Part shown: one piece after another, positions 57,801 through 64,000 of the stretch
Layout of the letters: every line of letters starts with the position of its first letter
How positions within the stretch are numbered: position 1 is the first letter of the stretch
Assembly (NCBI RefSeq): GCF_018449525.1
Contig: NZ_JAAVUS010000003.1
Span: forward strand, 496,001 to 560,000
DNA from: Bradyrhizobium sp. dw_78
GTDB lineage: Bacteria; Pseudomonadota; Alphaproteobacteria; Rhizobiales; Xanthobacteraceae
Direction of reading: 5' to 3'
Length of the DNA stretch: 64,000 nucleotides
Notes under the pieces: model-generated
Database searches by the model: none
Told to the model about the DNA's origin: nothing
The model's input: only the letters and a program-made list of their open reading frames with translations
Position numbers and translations under genes: made by a program

Positions 57801-58055
57801 CCGATCCTGATGACGGCGTTTGCGTTCATCCTGGGCGTCGTGCCCTTGATGATCGCCACCGGCGCCGGCGCAGCGAGCCGCCAGTCAATCGGGACGACGG
57901 TGTTCGGCGGCATGCTGGCCGCGACCATCCTCACCCTTTTGTTTGTTCCGGTCTTCTACGCCGTCATCGAAGGCCTGCGCGAACGCGGTCACAAGCACGG
58001 GCATGAGCACGAATTGGGTCACGCGCCGGTCGTCGAAGCGGCTCCGGCGGAATAG
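54894..58055 (+). CDS. RND multidrug efflux pump (HAE1 family)
   Basis: 1053 residues from the ATG at 54894 (GGAAAG upstream). The N-terminus MVNFFIHRPIFASSIAVIMV, periplasmic VSATYPGASAQVVADTVTTP, helix-4 acidic pair in GLVVDDAIVVVENVERQL, and LIGLSAKNAILIVEFAKRRR are classic AcrB/MexB features. Twelve helices and two large periplasmic loops are expected. It exports hydrophobic drugs using the proton gradient. The adaptor gene lies downstream rather than upstream, and no outer-membrane channel gene is adjacent; another locus, such as the NodT-type gene at 31604, may supply it. Confidence 0.96.
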   Translation: MVNFFIHRPIFASSIAVIMVLAGAICYFLLPVSQFPDITPPQVVVSATYPGASAQVVADTVTTPLEQQINGVQGMTYMSSASSNDGSSTITITFDVGYPLSIAAVDVQNRVAQAAASLPPIVNQAGVIIKKQNPNFVLIVNLVSPDRSVDPVALSNYAYLQVVDPLKRVPGVGDVQIFGERRYSMRVWLDPDKLAKLGITAVDVQNAVAEQNVQVAAGKIGESPSPPGTAFEMQVNATGRLSDPEQFKDIIVRSDPATGSIVRLRDVARVELGALQYSSTAVFGADPTVVLGVFQMPGSNALDLQQHVKDKMEELSKRFPKGIAYAMHYDTTRFVSAAKRDVIITLVEALILVVLVVFIFLQNWRTTLIPTIAIPVSLIATLAVMEMMGFSMNMLSLLGMVLAIGLVVDDAIVVVENVERQLENGLPPLRAAQAAMAEVTGPIIATTAVLMAVFVPVAFIPGVAGRLYNQFALTVAISVGISAFNSLTLSPALSAALLRHRPPPNFAPFRWFNQGFDWLSHSYAGMVRGLIRLRWAILGLFVVVLGATVYLSQRIPSSFLPVEDQGYFFVVIQLPDGASLQRTDEVAEKVRQVLQSTPGIDIVGSITGLNFLTNASQSNSAVEFAILKPWDERPPSQSAMRLVAEVRPKLLAIPEAMALSFDPPSIPGLGTMGGFEFQVEDLTGRGAFALNEATQALIAEARKQPELNPMQLFSSFSTSTPQYNYDLDRTKAKLLGLNIPDVFNTLQIFLGSLYVNDFNLFGRTFRVTLQADTDRRAAASDLSRLYVRNASGGMVPLSTLGQLKPIVGPETVPHYNNYGSALINGGPAPGYSSGQAVTAMERAAAIALPRDFAFEWTGITFQELKAGSIATIVFILAIVFVFLILAAQYESWSMPFMVLFAVPLALFGAFLALFVRGLQTDVYSQIGFVMLIGLSAKNAILIVEFAKRRRLEGLSIVDAAMEAARLRLRPILMTAFAFILGVVPLMIATGAGAASRQSIGTTVFGGMLAATILTLLFVPVFYAVIEGLRERGHKHGHEHELGHAPVVEAAPAE

Positions 58056-58070
58056 AACAGGAAGACATCC

Positions 58071-59219
58071 ATGCGAAACTGGAAAATCTGGCTTGGCGGC
58101 ACAGCCCTCGTTGCCGTGGCTGCCATCGTCGTCATCACCTCGTACCAGAGCGGACCGGAGCTGGCGTCGGCGGCAGCCCCTTCGGGGCCGCCGGCCATGC
58201 CGGTCCCGGTGGCCGCGGTCGTGAAGCGGAACTTGCCGGTCTATCTTGAATATTCGGCGCGTACCGAATCCATTCGTGAAGTCTCGCTGCAGGCCAAGGT
58301 GGGTGGTTACATCCAGTCGCAGCCGACCGCCGACGGCGCGGACGTGAAGGAAGGCGATCTGCTTTATAAGATCGACGATCGCGACTATCTCGCCGCGCTC
58401 GATCAGGCCAGGGCGCAGGCCCAGCGCAACGTCGCGGCGCTTGAATATGCGCGGTCGAATTTCAGGCGCGGCGACGAGCTGGTCAAAACCGGCTTCCTCG
58501 CCAAGGACAATTACGATCAGCGCGCCAGCACGCTCGGGCAAAGCGAGGCTTCCGTGGCCCAGGACAACGCTGCGGTGCATACCGCGGAGATCAATCTGGC
58601 TTACACGGAAATCCGCGCGCCCTTTTCCGGCCGCCTCGGCCGCAACCGCGCGCCGGTCGGCACACTGGTCGGCGGATCGGGCCTGACGCTCAACACGCTG
58701 GTCCAGCTCGATCCGATCTACGTCACCTTCAATCCGAGTGAACGCGAGCTGGCCGACATTCAGGCCGCGCGCGAAGCCGGCACGGTCACCACGAAAATCT
58801 CGATGCCGGACGATCCAAAGGTCAGCTACGACGGCGAGCTGACGTTCATCGACAACACCGTCGATCGCTCGACGGGCACGATCACCGCGCGCGCCACGGT
58901 CGCGAATCCGAAATTCACGCTGCTGCCCGGACAATATGTCCGCATCCGCGTCCATGTACGGGACGAGCCCAACGCGATGCTGGTGCCGCAAACGGCATTG
59001 GGTTCGAGCCAGCTCGGCAAATACGTCTTTGTCGTCGGCGCCGGCAGCAAGGCCGAGCAGAAGCTGGTCACGCTCGGTCCGACCGATGGCGATTCCGTCA
59101 GCGTCACCGGCCTTGCCGAAAACGACAAGGTGATTATCGGCAATCTGCAGAAGATCGGCCCCGGTTCGCCGGTGCTGCCGCTGCCGCCGAAACAAGCCGC
59201 CAACGACGTGAAAGGCTGA
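58071..59219 (+). CDS. RND efflux periplasmic adaptor (HlyD/AcrA family)
   Basis: 382 residues. A membrane anchor or signal (WKIWLGGTALVAVAAIVVIT) is followed by the lipoyl half-motif REVSLQAKVGGYIQSQPTAD, a short alpha-hairpin (ALDQARAQAQRNVAALEYAR; FAK-type QSEASVAQDNAAVHTAEINL) and AYTEIRAPFSGRLGRNRAPV. The beta-barrel and membrane-proximal domain include FIDNTVDRSTGTITARATVA. It has no lipobox cysteine. It starts 15 bases after the RND gene and completes the inner part of the pump. Confidence 0.93.
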   Translation: MRNWKIWLGGTALVAVAAIVVITSYQSGPELASAAAPSGPPAMPVPVAAVVKRNLPVYLEYSARTESIREVSLQAKVGGYIQSQPTADGADVKEGDLLYKIDDRDYLAALDQARAQAQRNVAALEYARSNFRRGDELVKTGFLAKDNYDQRASTLGQSEASVAQDNAAVHTAEINLAYTEIRAPFSGRLGRNRAPVGTLVGGSGLTLNTLVQLDPIYVTFNPSERELADIQAAREAGTVTTKISMPDDPKVSYDGELTFIDNTVDRSTGTITARATVANPKFTLLPGQYVRIRVHVRDEPNAMLVPQTALGSSQLGKYVFVVGAGSKAEQKLVTLGPTDGDSVSVTGLAENDKVIIGNLQKIGPGSPVLPLPPKQAANDVKG

Positions 59220-59269
59220 GCGGCTGATCAGGAGCGGCCGCGGGCAGGCTCTCTGCCTCCTGCGGCGCT

Positions 59270-59372
59270 ATAGCGTTTTCGAGCGAAGTGGCTTCCGGTT
59301 CGCGTGAACAAGACGCATCAAAACAAAAGAGGTGAGCCTCGATTTTTGATTCCATCAGAACCGAAAAGGTTC
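59270..59372. repeat. Family-A palindromic repeat
   Basis: It starts TAGCGTTTTCGAGCGAAGTG, includes GCATCAAAACAAAAGAGGTG and ends with a degenerate GGTTCT hairpin. A second, shorter copy is at 59592-59680 (GGCGTTTTCGCGTGAGGAAA ... CATCAAAATAAA), so the 64-aa gene between them is flanked on both sides. Confidence 0.7.
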
Positions 59373-59383
59373 CTGGGAAATCG

Positions 59384-59578
59384 CTACCCGTTATATTCGG
59401 TGAATTTCTTGTAGATCCAGCGCCGTCCGTCGTGCCGGCGCCACACCTGGCCCATCAACAGCCGCCCTGTGATGGAGCGTCGGGGAATGATCGTGTTCCA
59501 CAAATGCCAGACTTCGGCCCAGGCGGGTTTCGGGCTGAGGCCCAGCATTCGAAGCCCTTCGCGGCTTTCGGTTTGCAT
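59384..59578 (-). CDS. Small hypothetical protein (64 aa)
   Basis: 64 residues from the ATG at 59578 (MQTESREGLRMLGLSPKPAW); the in-frame start at 59623 lies inside a repeat. It is Trp/Arg-rich: EVWHLWNTIIPRRSITGRLL, WRRHDGRRWIYKKFTEYNG. The composition and the conserved W-R-R-H-D-G-R-R-W-x-Y-K-K motif look like a real family, which I recall from Bradyrhizobium as a short protein of unknown function. Flanked on both sides by family-A repeats. Confidence 0.65.
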   Translation of the reverse strand: MQTESREGLRMLGLSPKPAWAEVWHLWNTIIPRRSITGRLLMGQVWRRHDGRRWIYKKFTEYNG

Positions 59579-59591
59579 GACGTGTCCAATC

Positions 59592-59680
59592 CATGGCGTT
59601 TTCGCGTGAGGAAAACGCATCAAAATAAACGTGGTGAGCTTGGTATTGACGCCGCTAGAACCGAGAAGGTTCTGATGGGT
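59592..59680. repeat. Family-A palindromic repeat, short copy
   Basis: Core GGCGTTTTCGCGTGAGGAAA followed by ACGCATCAAAATAAACG and a decayed GAACCGAGAAGGTTC hairpin. It lies directly upstream of the 64-aa gene start and may contain its promoter. Confidence 0.6.
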
Positions 59681-59812
59681 TGTCGGACGGCATAGAAGCG
59701 TCCGGCGGCTTGGCTCATCGAAATTAGGATGGAAAATATCCCGCGCCTGCGGGGGCGCAATCGAAGCCTTGCCTTAACCTAACCGGTCAACCTTAACCGG
59801 GCGGCGCTTCAT

Positions 59813-60826
59813 CTATTCCGCTGTCCGCGCCCTTCGTCCCTCGATCGGATAGGCCGGATCGTTAAAGCCTGGTGTCGAGGGATGACCGCTGACGACAAGG
59901 CGATCGATCAGCGCTTCGTCCTCGGCGGTGAAGCGATAGTCGAGCGCGCGCAGGTAGTCGTCCCATTGCTCCTCGGTGCGCGGGCCCGCGATCACGCCGC
60001 TGACGAAGGAAGAGTTCAGCACCCATGCCACCGCGAATTGACCGGCGGTGATACCCTTTGCCTCGGCGTGCCGCTTGATCTCCTGCGCGAGCTTGAGCGA
60101 TTCCGGCCGCCACTCGGTCTGCATCATGCGGGTGTCGTGGCGGCCGGCGCGCGTCTCCTTGTCGGGCGCGGCATCGGGGGCATATTTGCCGGTGAGCACG
60201 CCACGCGCCAGCGGGCTATAGGGAACGATACCGAGGCCGTAATAGCCGCAGGCCGGAAAGTGCTCGACCTCCGGCATGCGGTTCATCGCGTTGTAATAGG
60301 GCTGGCTGACCACCGGACGGTCGATGCCGAGGTGATCGCAGATGTTGCAGATTTCGGCGACGCGCCAGGCCCGGTAGTTCGAGACGCCGAAATAGCGCAC
60401 CTTGCCCTGGCGCAGCAGGTCTCCCATCGCGCGCACGGTCTCCTCGAGCGGCGTCGAATGGTCTTCCTTGTGCAGGTAATAGATGTCGATGTAGTCGGTG
60501 CCGAGCCGCTTCAGGCTTTCCTCGGCGGCTTGCAACACCCAGCGCCGCGACAGTCCCCCGCGATTGGGATCGTCGCCCATCTGGTTGGCGAGCTTCGTGG
60601 CCAGGATCCAGCCTTGCCGGCTGTTGGAGACGGCGCGGCCGACCACCTGCTCGGACTGGCCGCCATTATAGACATCCGCGGTATCGATGAAATTGATGCC
60701 GGCCTCGCGCGCTTTGGCCACGATCCGCGAGGAGGTGGCTTCGTCGGTCGGCCCGCCGAACATCATGGTGCCGAGGCAGATCGGCGATATCTTCAGGCCG
60801 CTGCGGCCGAGTGAGCGATAGTGCAT
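59813..60826 (-). CDS. Aldo/keto reductase
   Basis: 337 residues from the ATG at 60826, with GGAGG eight bases upstream. The catalytic tetrad is Asp48, Tyr53 (FIDTADVYNGG), Lys78 (LATKLANQM) and His in YYLHKED. The NADPH-binding end (SGVIAGPRTEEQWDDYLRAL) is typical of YghZ/YajO-like AKRs. It reduces aldehydes or ketones with NADPH; the substrate is unknown. It stands alone between repeats. Confidence 0.93.
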   Translation of the reverse strand: MHYRSLGRSGLKISPICLGTMMFGGPTDEATSSRIVAKAREAGINFIDTADVYNGGQSEQVVGRAVSNSRQGWILATKLANQMGDDPNRGGLSRRWVLQAAEESLKRLGTDYIDIYYLHKEDHSTPLEETVRAMGDLLRQGKVRYFGVSNYRAWRVAEICNICDHLGIDRPVVSQPYYNAMNRMPEVEHFPACGYYGLGIVPYSPLARGVLTGKYAPDAAPDKETRAGRHDTRMMQTEWRPESLKLAQEIKRHAEAKGITAGQFAVAWVLNSSFVSGVIAGPRTEEQWDDYLRALDYRFTAEDEALIDRLVVSGHPSTPGFNDPAYPIEGRRARTAE

Positions 60827-60849
60827 CGGGTGGTCCTCCAAATATCGGT

Positions 60850-61085
60850 CGCCATTCCGGGATGGTGCGTCAGCACCAGACCTCAGATGCGCAATTGCGC
60901 ACCGGGGAATCCCGAACTCAGCTTCTGGATTCCGGGTTCGCGCTGACGCGTGCCCCGGAATGACGGGGCTGGACAGGCAAGAAGAATAGCGGTCGTAAGC
61001 CGTTATTGCGAGCGCAAGCGAAGCAATCCAGCGTGAGCAGCAAAGATTCTGGATTGCTTCGTCGCTTATGCTCCTCGCCATGACG
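60850..61085. repeat. Two adjacent inverted-repeat elements
   Basis: 60850-60965 is a copy of the CCATTCCGGG...CCCCGGAATGACG family. 61001-61085 is a different element with ends CGTTATTGCGAGCGCAAGCG and CTCCTCGCCATGACG and inner arms AAGCAATCCAG / CTGGATTGCTT. The second is a widespread alphaproteobacterial repeat, expected to form a long hairpin after the thioesterase gene (which ends at 61093 on the minus strand). Confidence 0.75.
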
Positions 61086-61092
61086 AAGACTG

Positions 61093-61518
61093 TCAGGAAT
61101 CCTTCTTCAATATCTTGAACACGCCGTTGGCCGTGATGATGGTGCGGCCCTGCACGGTCACTTCCGCATTCATGAAAATGAGGCTGCGCGTGGTGCGGAC
61201 CACGCGGGGCCGCGTCATCAGGATCTCGCCGATCTTGCCGCTGTCGATGAAATGCACGTCGAGCTGAACCGTCGCCAAGGTCGGATGGCCCGACACGTAG
61301 CGGGCGGTCATGCCGCAGGCGCGATCCGCGAATGTCATCAAGAGCCCGCCCTGGACCAGGCCTCGGCGGTTATGATGCTTGTCCTGCGCGACCAGCGCAT
61401 ATTCATGTACGCCGTCCACTGCCCGCTGCCAGAGCGGTCCGACCAGGTTGAGGAAGCCCGTGGTTTCGACCAGCGACCAGCCGTCGGATCTGAGCTTTTC
61501 CGCGGTCGCGTCCGTCAT
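61093..61518 (-). CDS. Hot-dog fold thioesterase (PaaI family)
   Basis: 141 residues from the ATG at 61518 (GGAAAG upstream); an ATG at 61563 has no such site. The single hot-dog domain carries the motif HHNRRGLVQGGLLMTFADRA, with the Asn, Gly-Gly and Asp positions of PaaI-type thioesterases. It is followed by TVQLDVHFIDSGKIGEILMT. It probably hydrolyses acyl- or aryl-CoA thioesters. It is divergent from the Nudix gene, with 79 bases between starts. Confidence 0.88.
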   Translation of the reverse strand: MTDATAEKLRSDGWSLVETTGFLNLVGPLWQRAVDGVHEYALVAQDKHHNRRGLVQGGLLMTFADRACGMTARYVSGHPTLATVQLDVHFIDSGKIGEILMTRPRVVRTTRSLIFMNAEVTVQGRTIITANGVFKILKKDS

Positions 61519-61597
61519 GTCAGGGCTTTCCGTCTCGATTGCCGATGCGAGGTTTCCGGTCATTTCATCAATCGCCGGCGTGGTGTAGTCAAGCTGG

Positions 61598-62230
61598 ATG
61601 ACCCGGCCATTCGATGATACCACCCGGCGGAATATTGCAGAGCTTTGCGCGGCGTTCACGCGCCTGCCTGTGGCCGAACCGGCGCCCACGCTGAAGCGGG
61701 CCGCGGTGGCGATCGTCCTTGTCGAAGCGGATGACGCGGCGGAAGGAACGGCCTTCATGCTGACAAGGCGTGCCGCCGGCCTGCGTACCCACCGGGCGCA
61801 ATGGGCCTTGCCGGGCGGGCGCTGCGACGAGGGCGAGACACCGATCGCGGCGGCACTGCGCGAGCTGCATGAAGAGCTCGGCCTTGAACTGAAGCCCGCG
61901 CATGTGCTCGGCATGCTCGACGATTATCCGACCCGGTCGGGCTATCTGATCACGCCGGTCGTGCTGTGGGCGGGCAAAGGCGCGGTGATCTCGGCCAACC
62001 CCGAGGAGGTCGCCTCGGTGCATCGGATCGCGCTCGCCGATATCGAACGAAGCGATGCTTTCGATTTTACCGCGATTCCGGAAAGCACGGGGCGCGTGAT
62101 CCGGTTTCACCACGCCGGCCGGCTCATCCACGCCCCGACCGCGGCGTTGATCTATCAGTTTCGCGAAGTGCTCGCCGGCCGCGAGACCCGGGTTGCCGAA
62201 CTGGAGCAGCCGGTCTTCGCCTGGAAATAG
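61598..62230 (+). CDS. Nudix hydrolase (CoA pyrophosphatase-like)
   Basis: 210 residues. The Nudix box G-x5-E-x7-R-E-L-x-E-E-x-G-L is complete (GGRCDEGETPIAAALREL followed by HEELGL). The upstream AFMLTRRAAGLRTHRAQWAL is the CoA-pyrophosphatase (YeaB/NUDT7-like) signature. The expected reaction is cleavage of CoA or acyl-CoA to phosphopantetheine and ADP. The divergent thioesterase gene suggests a shared role in CoA turnover, by inference. Confidence 0.9.
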   Translation: MTRPFDDTTRRNIAELCAAFTRLPVAEPAPTLKRAAVAIVLVEADDAAEGTAFMLTRRAAGLRTHRAQWALPGGRCDEGETPIAAALRELHEELGLELKPAHVLGMLDDYPTRSGYLITPVVLWAGKGAVISANPEEVASVHRIALADIERSDAFDFTAIPESTGRVIRFHHAGRLIHAPTAALIYQFREVLAGRETRVAELEQPVFAWK

Positions 62231-62363
62231 CCATCGCGGTTTCGAGCGAAGGCGCTTCTGGTCTGCGTCGGCAAAACGCGTCGAACAGGAATGAGACAAA
62301 AAGACGTCGTGTTCCTTGCGGTTCCGGGGCTGACTTGCGCGCAGCCCTTGCTACAAGGGCCGC

Positions 62364-63560
62364 ATGGCGTTCCCTGCGATTCGCTTCCACCAATATCTCG
62401 CGCTCGCGCTGCTGCTAACCGTGCCGAAGGCAAGCGCGATGGATACAGCCGCGCTGCGGCCGGCAACTGCGGACGCGATGGCGCAGGCGGTCTCCCCGCA
62501 GGCGATCTCGGACTATCGCCGCAAGCTGCAGGAATATCAGCAAGCGCGCGCCGCGTTCGATCAGGAGGCGTCCGATTATTGGAGCGCGATCGCCGACAAG
62601 CGGCGCGGGCGTAACGCCAAGCGGCGTGAGCATCTGCCGATCGATCCCGACGATTATGTGCTGACGCAGCCGCCGGTCTATAATGGGCCGAAACGGCCGA
62701 TAAACCCGTTGCCTGAGCAAGAGCCGGAGCGGCCGCCGCGCGAACGCAAATATATTCCGGTCGTGGCCGATCTCCTGAAGGCCGCGGCGGAACAATTCCA
62801 GTTCAGGCCGCAACTTCCGGCGAGCGAAACCGAATTCAAGCGGGCCTATGCCCGCTACGCGGCGGCGGCGGGGCTGACGCGCGAGCAGGCGGTGCGGGTC
62901 TATTCGTTCGAGACAGGCGGCACCGGCAATTACGATGTGCAATCGGGAATCGAGCACGGCGGCTCGCGCGCGATCTCCACCGCGATCGGCTATAACCAGC
63001 TCCTCACCACCAACAGCGTCGAACTGATCGCCGAGCAGGGGCCTGAACTCATCCGGGCGCTCACGGCAAAGGCTGCGCCACTATCCGGCCCGGCGCGCCG
63101 GGCGATCGATTACAAGCTTGCGGTGTTGAAGCGGATGGTGGCGCTGGCGCGCTCGGTGCCCGACGATTGGTCGGCGCATGAGAAGCTGGCGGATACGCCG
63201 CAGGGCTGGGCGATGCATGCGATGGTGCTGGATATCGATGTCGGGCCGATGCTGCAAACCCACAAGCTCTTGACGTCGGTGATCTTCGCGCGCGCCAAGG
63301 GCTATGCTCGTCCGCTGACCGCCGCCGAACTGGAAATGATGAACCTGACCGGTGACGGCACCGGCCTTGACATGGTGACGATGCCGCAGGCCCTGCGCGA
63401 ACGGGTGCCGACCTCGAATTTCTTCCAGCGCAGCGGCTACGAACGCAATCCGGTGGCGATCCGCCACAACACGGTGGCGAAACTGCTCGCAGTTACTGAC
63501 AGCAGGATGGACAGCAACAGCAATCTGCCGGGCGCGCGTGAACTGGCGGCGTCGTTTTAA
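62364..63560 (+). CDS. Exported protein with possible lysozyme-like core
   Basis: 398 residues. The signal peptide (HQYLALALLLTVPKASA) is followed by a helical linker (SDYRRKLQEYQQARAAFDQE), a Pro-rich segment (QEPERPPRERKYIPV) and a helical domain. That domain includes REQAVRVYSFETGGTGNYDV, IEHGGSRAISTAIGYNQLLT and a long C-terminal part with DWSAHEKLADTPQGWAMHA. The spacing of Glu in FETGG and the later G-Y-N-Q-L-L recalls the catalytic Glu and G-x-M/Y-Q motif of transglycosylases. A cell-wall role is therefore suggested, not shown. Confidence 0.7.
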   Translation: MAFPAIRFHQYLALALLLTVPKASAMDTAALRPATADAMAQAVSPQAISDYRRKLQEYQQARAAFDQEASDYWSAIADKRRGRNAKRREHLPIDPDDYVLTQPPVYNGPKRPINPLPEQEPERPPRERKYIPVVADLLKAAAEQFQFRPQLPASETEFKRAYARYAAAAGLTREQAVRVYSFETGGTGNYDVQSGIEHGGSRAISTAIGYNQLLTTNSVELIAEQGPELIRALTAKAAPLSGPARRAIDYKLAVLKRMVALARSVPDDWSAHEKLADTPQGWAMHAMVLDIDVGPMLQTHKLLTSVIFARAKGYARPLTAAELEMMNLTGDGTGLDMVTMPQALRERVPTSNFFQRSGYERNPVAIRHNTVAKLLAVTDSRMDSNSNLPGARELAASF

Positions 63561-63610
63561 TGATTTTGCCTTTTTACCCTCTCCCCCAAGGGGAGAAGGG
63601 AAACAGCGTT

Positions 63611-63916
63611 TTACTCCGAGCCGAACATGAACTTGCCGCTGCCTTCAAGGTACGGGCCGCTCCGCATGTAGAGTTGCCCGTTCTGGCCGATGAAGAACAG
63701 CGTGCCCTTCGGCACCTTCCTGGCCCCCTTCAACAGCGCGGCCGCGTTGTTGGTCCCCATCTTGTAGGCAAAGGTCTTGCCGTCCTTGCCGTAGCCGTAA
63801 CCCATGTCCGGGCTGAGCTCCCAGGGAACAGGCGCCGCGGCTTGCGCGAAAGCCGTCGTTGTCAGCGCGGTCAATGCGCCCGCGAGCAAAAGGGTTCTGG
63901 TCGTCAGTCTCGTCAT
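63611..63916 (-). CDS. Small exported hypothetical protein
   Basis: 101 residues from the ATG at 63916 (GGAGGG six bases upstream). A signal peptide (RTLLLAGALTALTTTAFAQA) is cleaved near AFAQ. The mature protein is Gly/Tyr-rich: LSPDMGYGYGKDGKTFAYKM, LLKGARKVPKGTLFFIGQNG, YMRSGPYLEGSGKFMFG. It should be periplasmic. No family recognised. The 84 bases upstream to the window end should contain its promoter. Confidence 0.8.
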   Translation of the reverse strand: MTRLTTRTLLLAGALTALTTTAFAQAAAPVPWELSPDMGYGYGKDGKTFAYKMGTNNAAALLKGARKVPKGTLFFIGQNGQLYMRSGPYLEGSGKFMFGSE

Positions 63917-64000
63917 GCGTCCCTCCAAGCAGCCGGTTCGAAAATCTGAAATGGCGGCCCGCCTATTTCTGAACAAATCACGAACATCATTAGCCCGTCA

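Overview
The window looks like chromosome of a GC-rich alphaproteobacterium of the Bradyrhizobium/Rhodopseudomonas group (Nitrobacteraceae). This is inferred from an ALAS-type hemA, an F0 operon with split b/b' subunits, a transporter-fused hybrid histidine kinase, the murA-DUF2948-hisD-UPF0262-phosphatase-maf-yacG-tRNA-Phe order, and several families of palindromic intergenic repeats. No database search was possible, so the genus is a recognition call.

Layout. 1-5.4 kb: 3' part of an autotransporter, an HWE-type kinase with a single-domain response regulator, and three small hypothetical genes. 6.1-10.4 kb: thrC, an M16 peptidase, a GNAT acetyltransferase and an exported protein, closed by a bidirectional terminator. 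10.4-13 kb: the F0 part of ATP synthase (atpI-B-E-F2-F) on the minus strand. 13.3-27.7 kb: a DsbA-fold isomerase, YjbQ, an MHS transporter, a NarL-type regulator facing a huge hybrid kinase, hemA with a perfect FNR/FixK box, an MBL hydrolase, a chemoreceptor and an outer-membrane barrel. 28-33.1 kb: a TetR-controlled EmrA/EmrB/OprM-type tripartite efflux operon.

33.15-37.17 kb is the clearest foreign segment. It is visibly richer in A/T and lies against the 3' end of tRNA-Thr. It carries a decayed integrase, a cytosine-5 DNA methyltransferase with an apparent zinc-ribbon insertion, an overlapping unrecognised 361-residue protein (probable restriction enzyme), a 92-residue protein of unknown role and Vsr. 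This is the best candidate for an undescribed or poorly described system.

37.4-49.6 kb: a cyclic-nucleotide-domain/thioredoxin-reductase-like flavoprotein lacking the redox CxxC, paired with a UBP-type zinc finger; a TetR/SDR pair around a perfect operator; then the conserved murA-to-tRNA-Phe block. 49.9-64 kb: a second MHS transporter, a flavoprotein plus AllA-like pair, a TetR-controlled RND pump with two near-identical operators, an aldo/keto reductase, a hot-dog thioesterase, a Nudix hydrolase, and a secreted protein with a possible lysozyme-like core.

Start codons were moved from the longest open frame wherever a ribosome-binding site, signal peptide, promoter or repeat made a downstream start more likely. 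Coordinates of the large repeats are approximate to a few bases.
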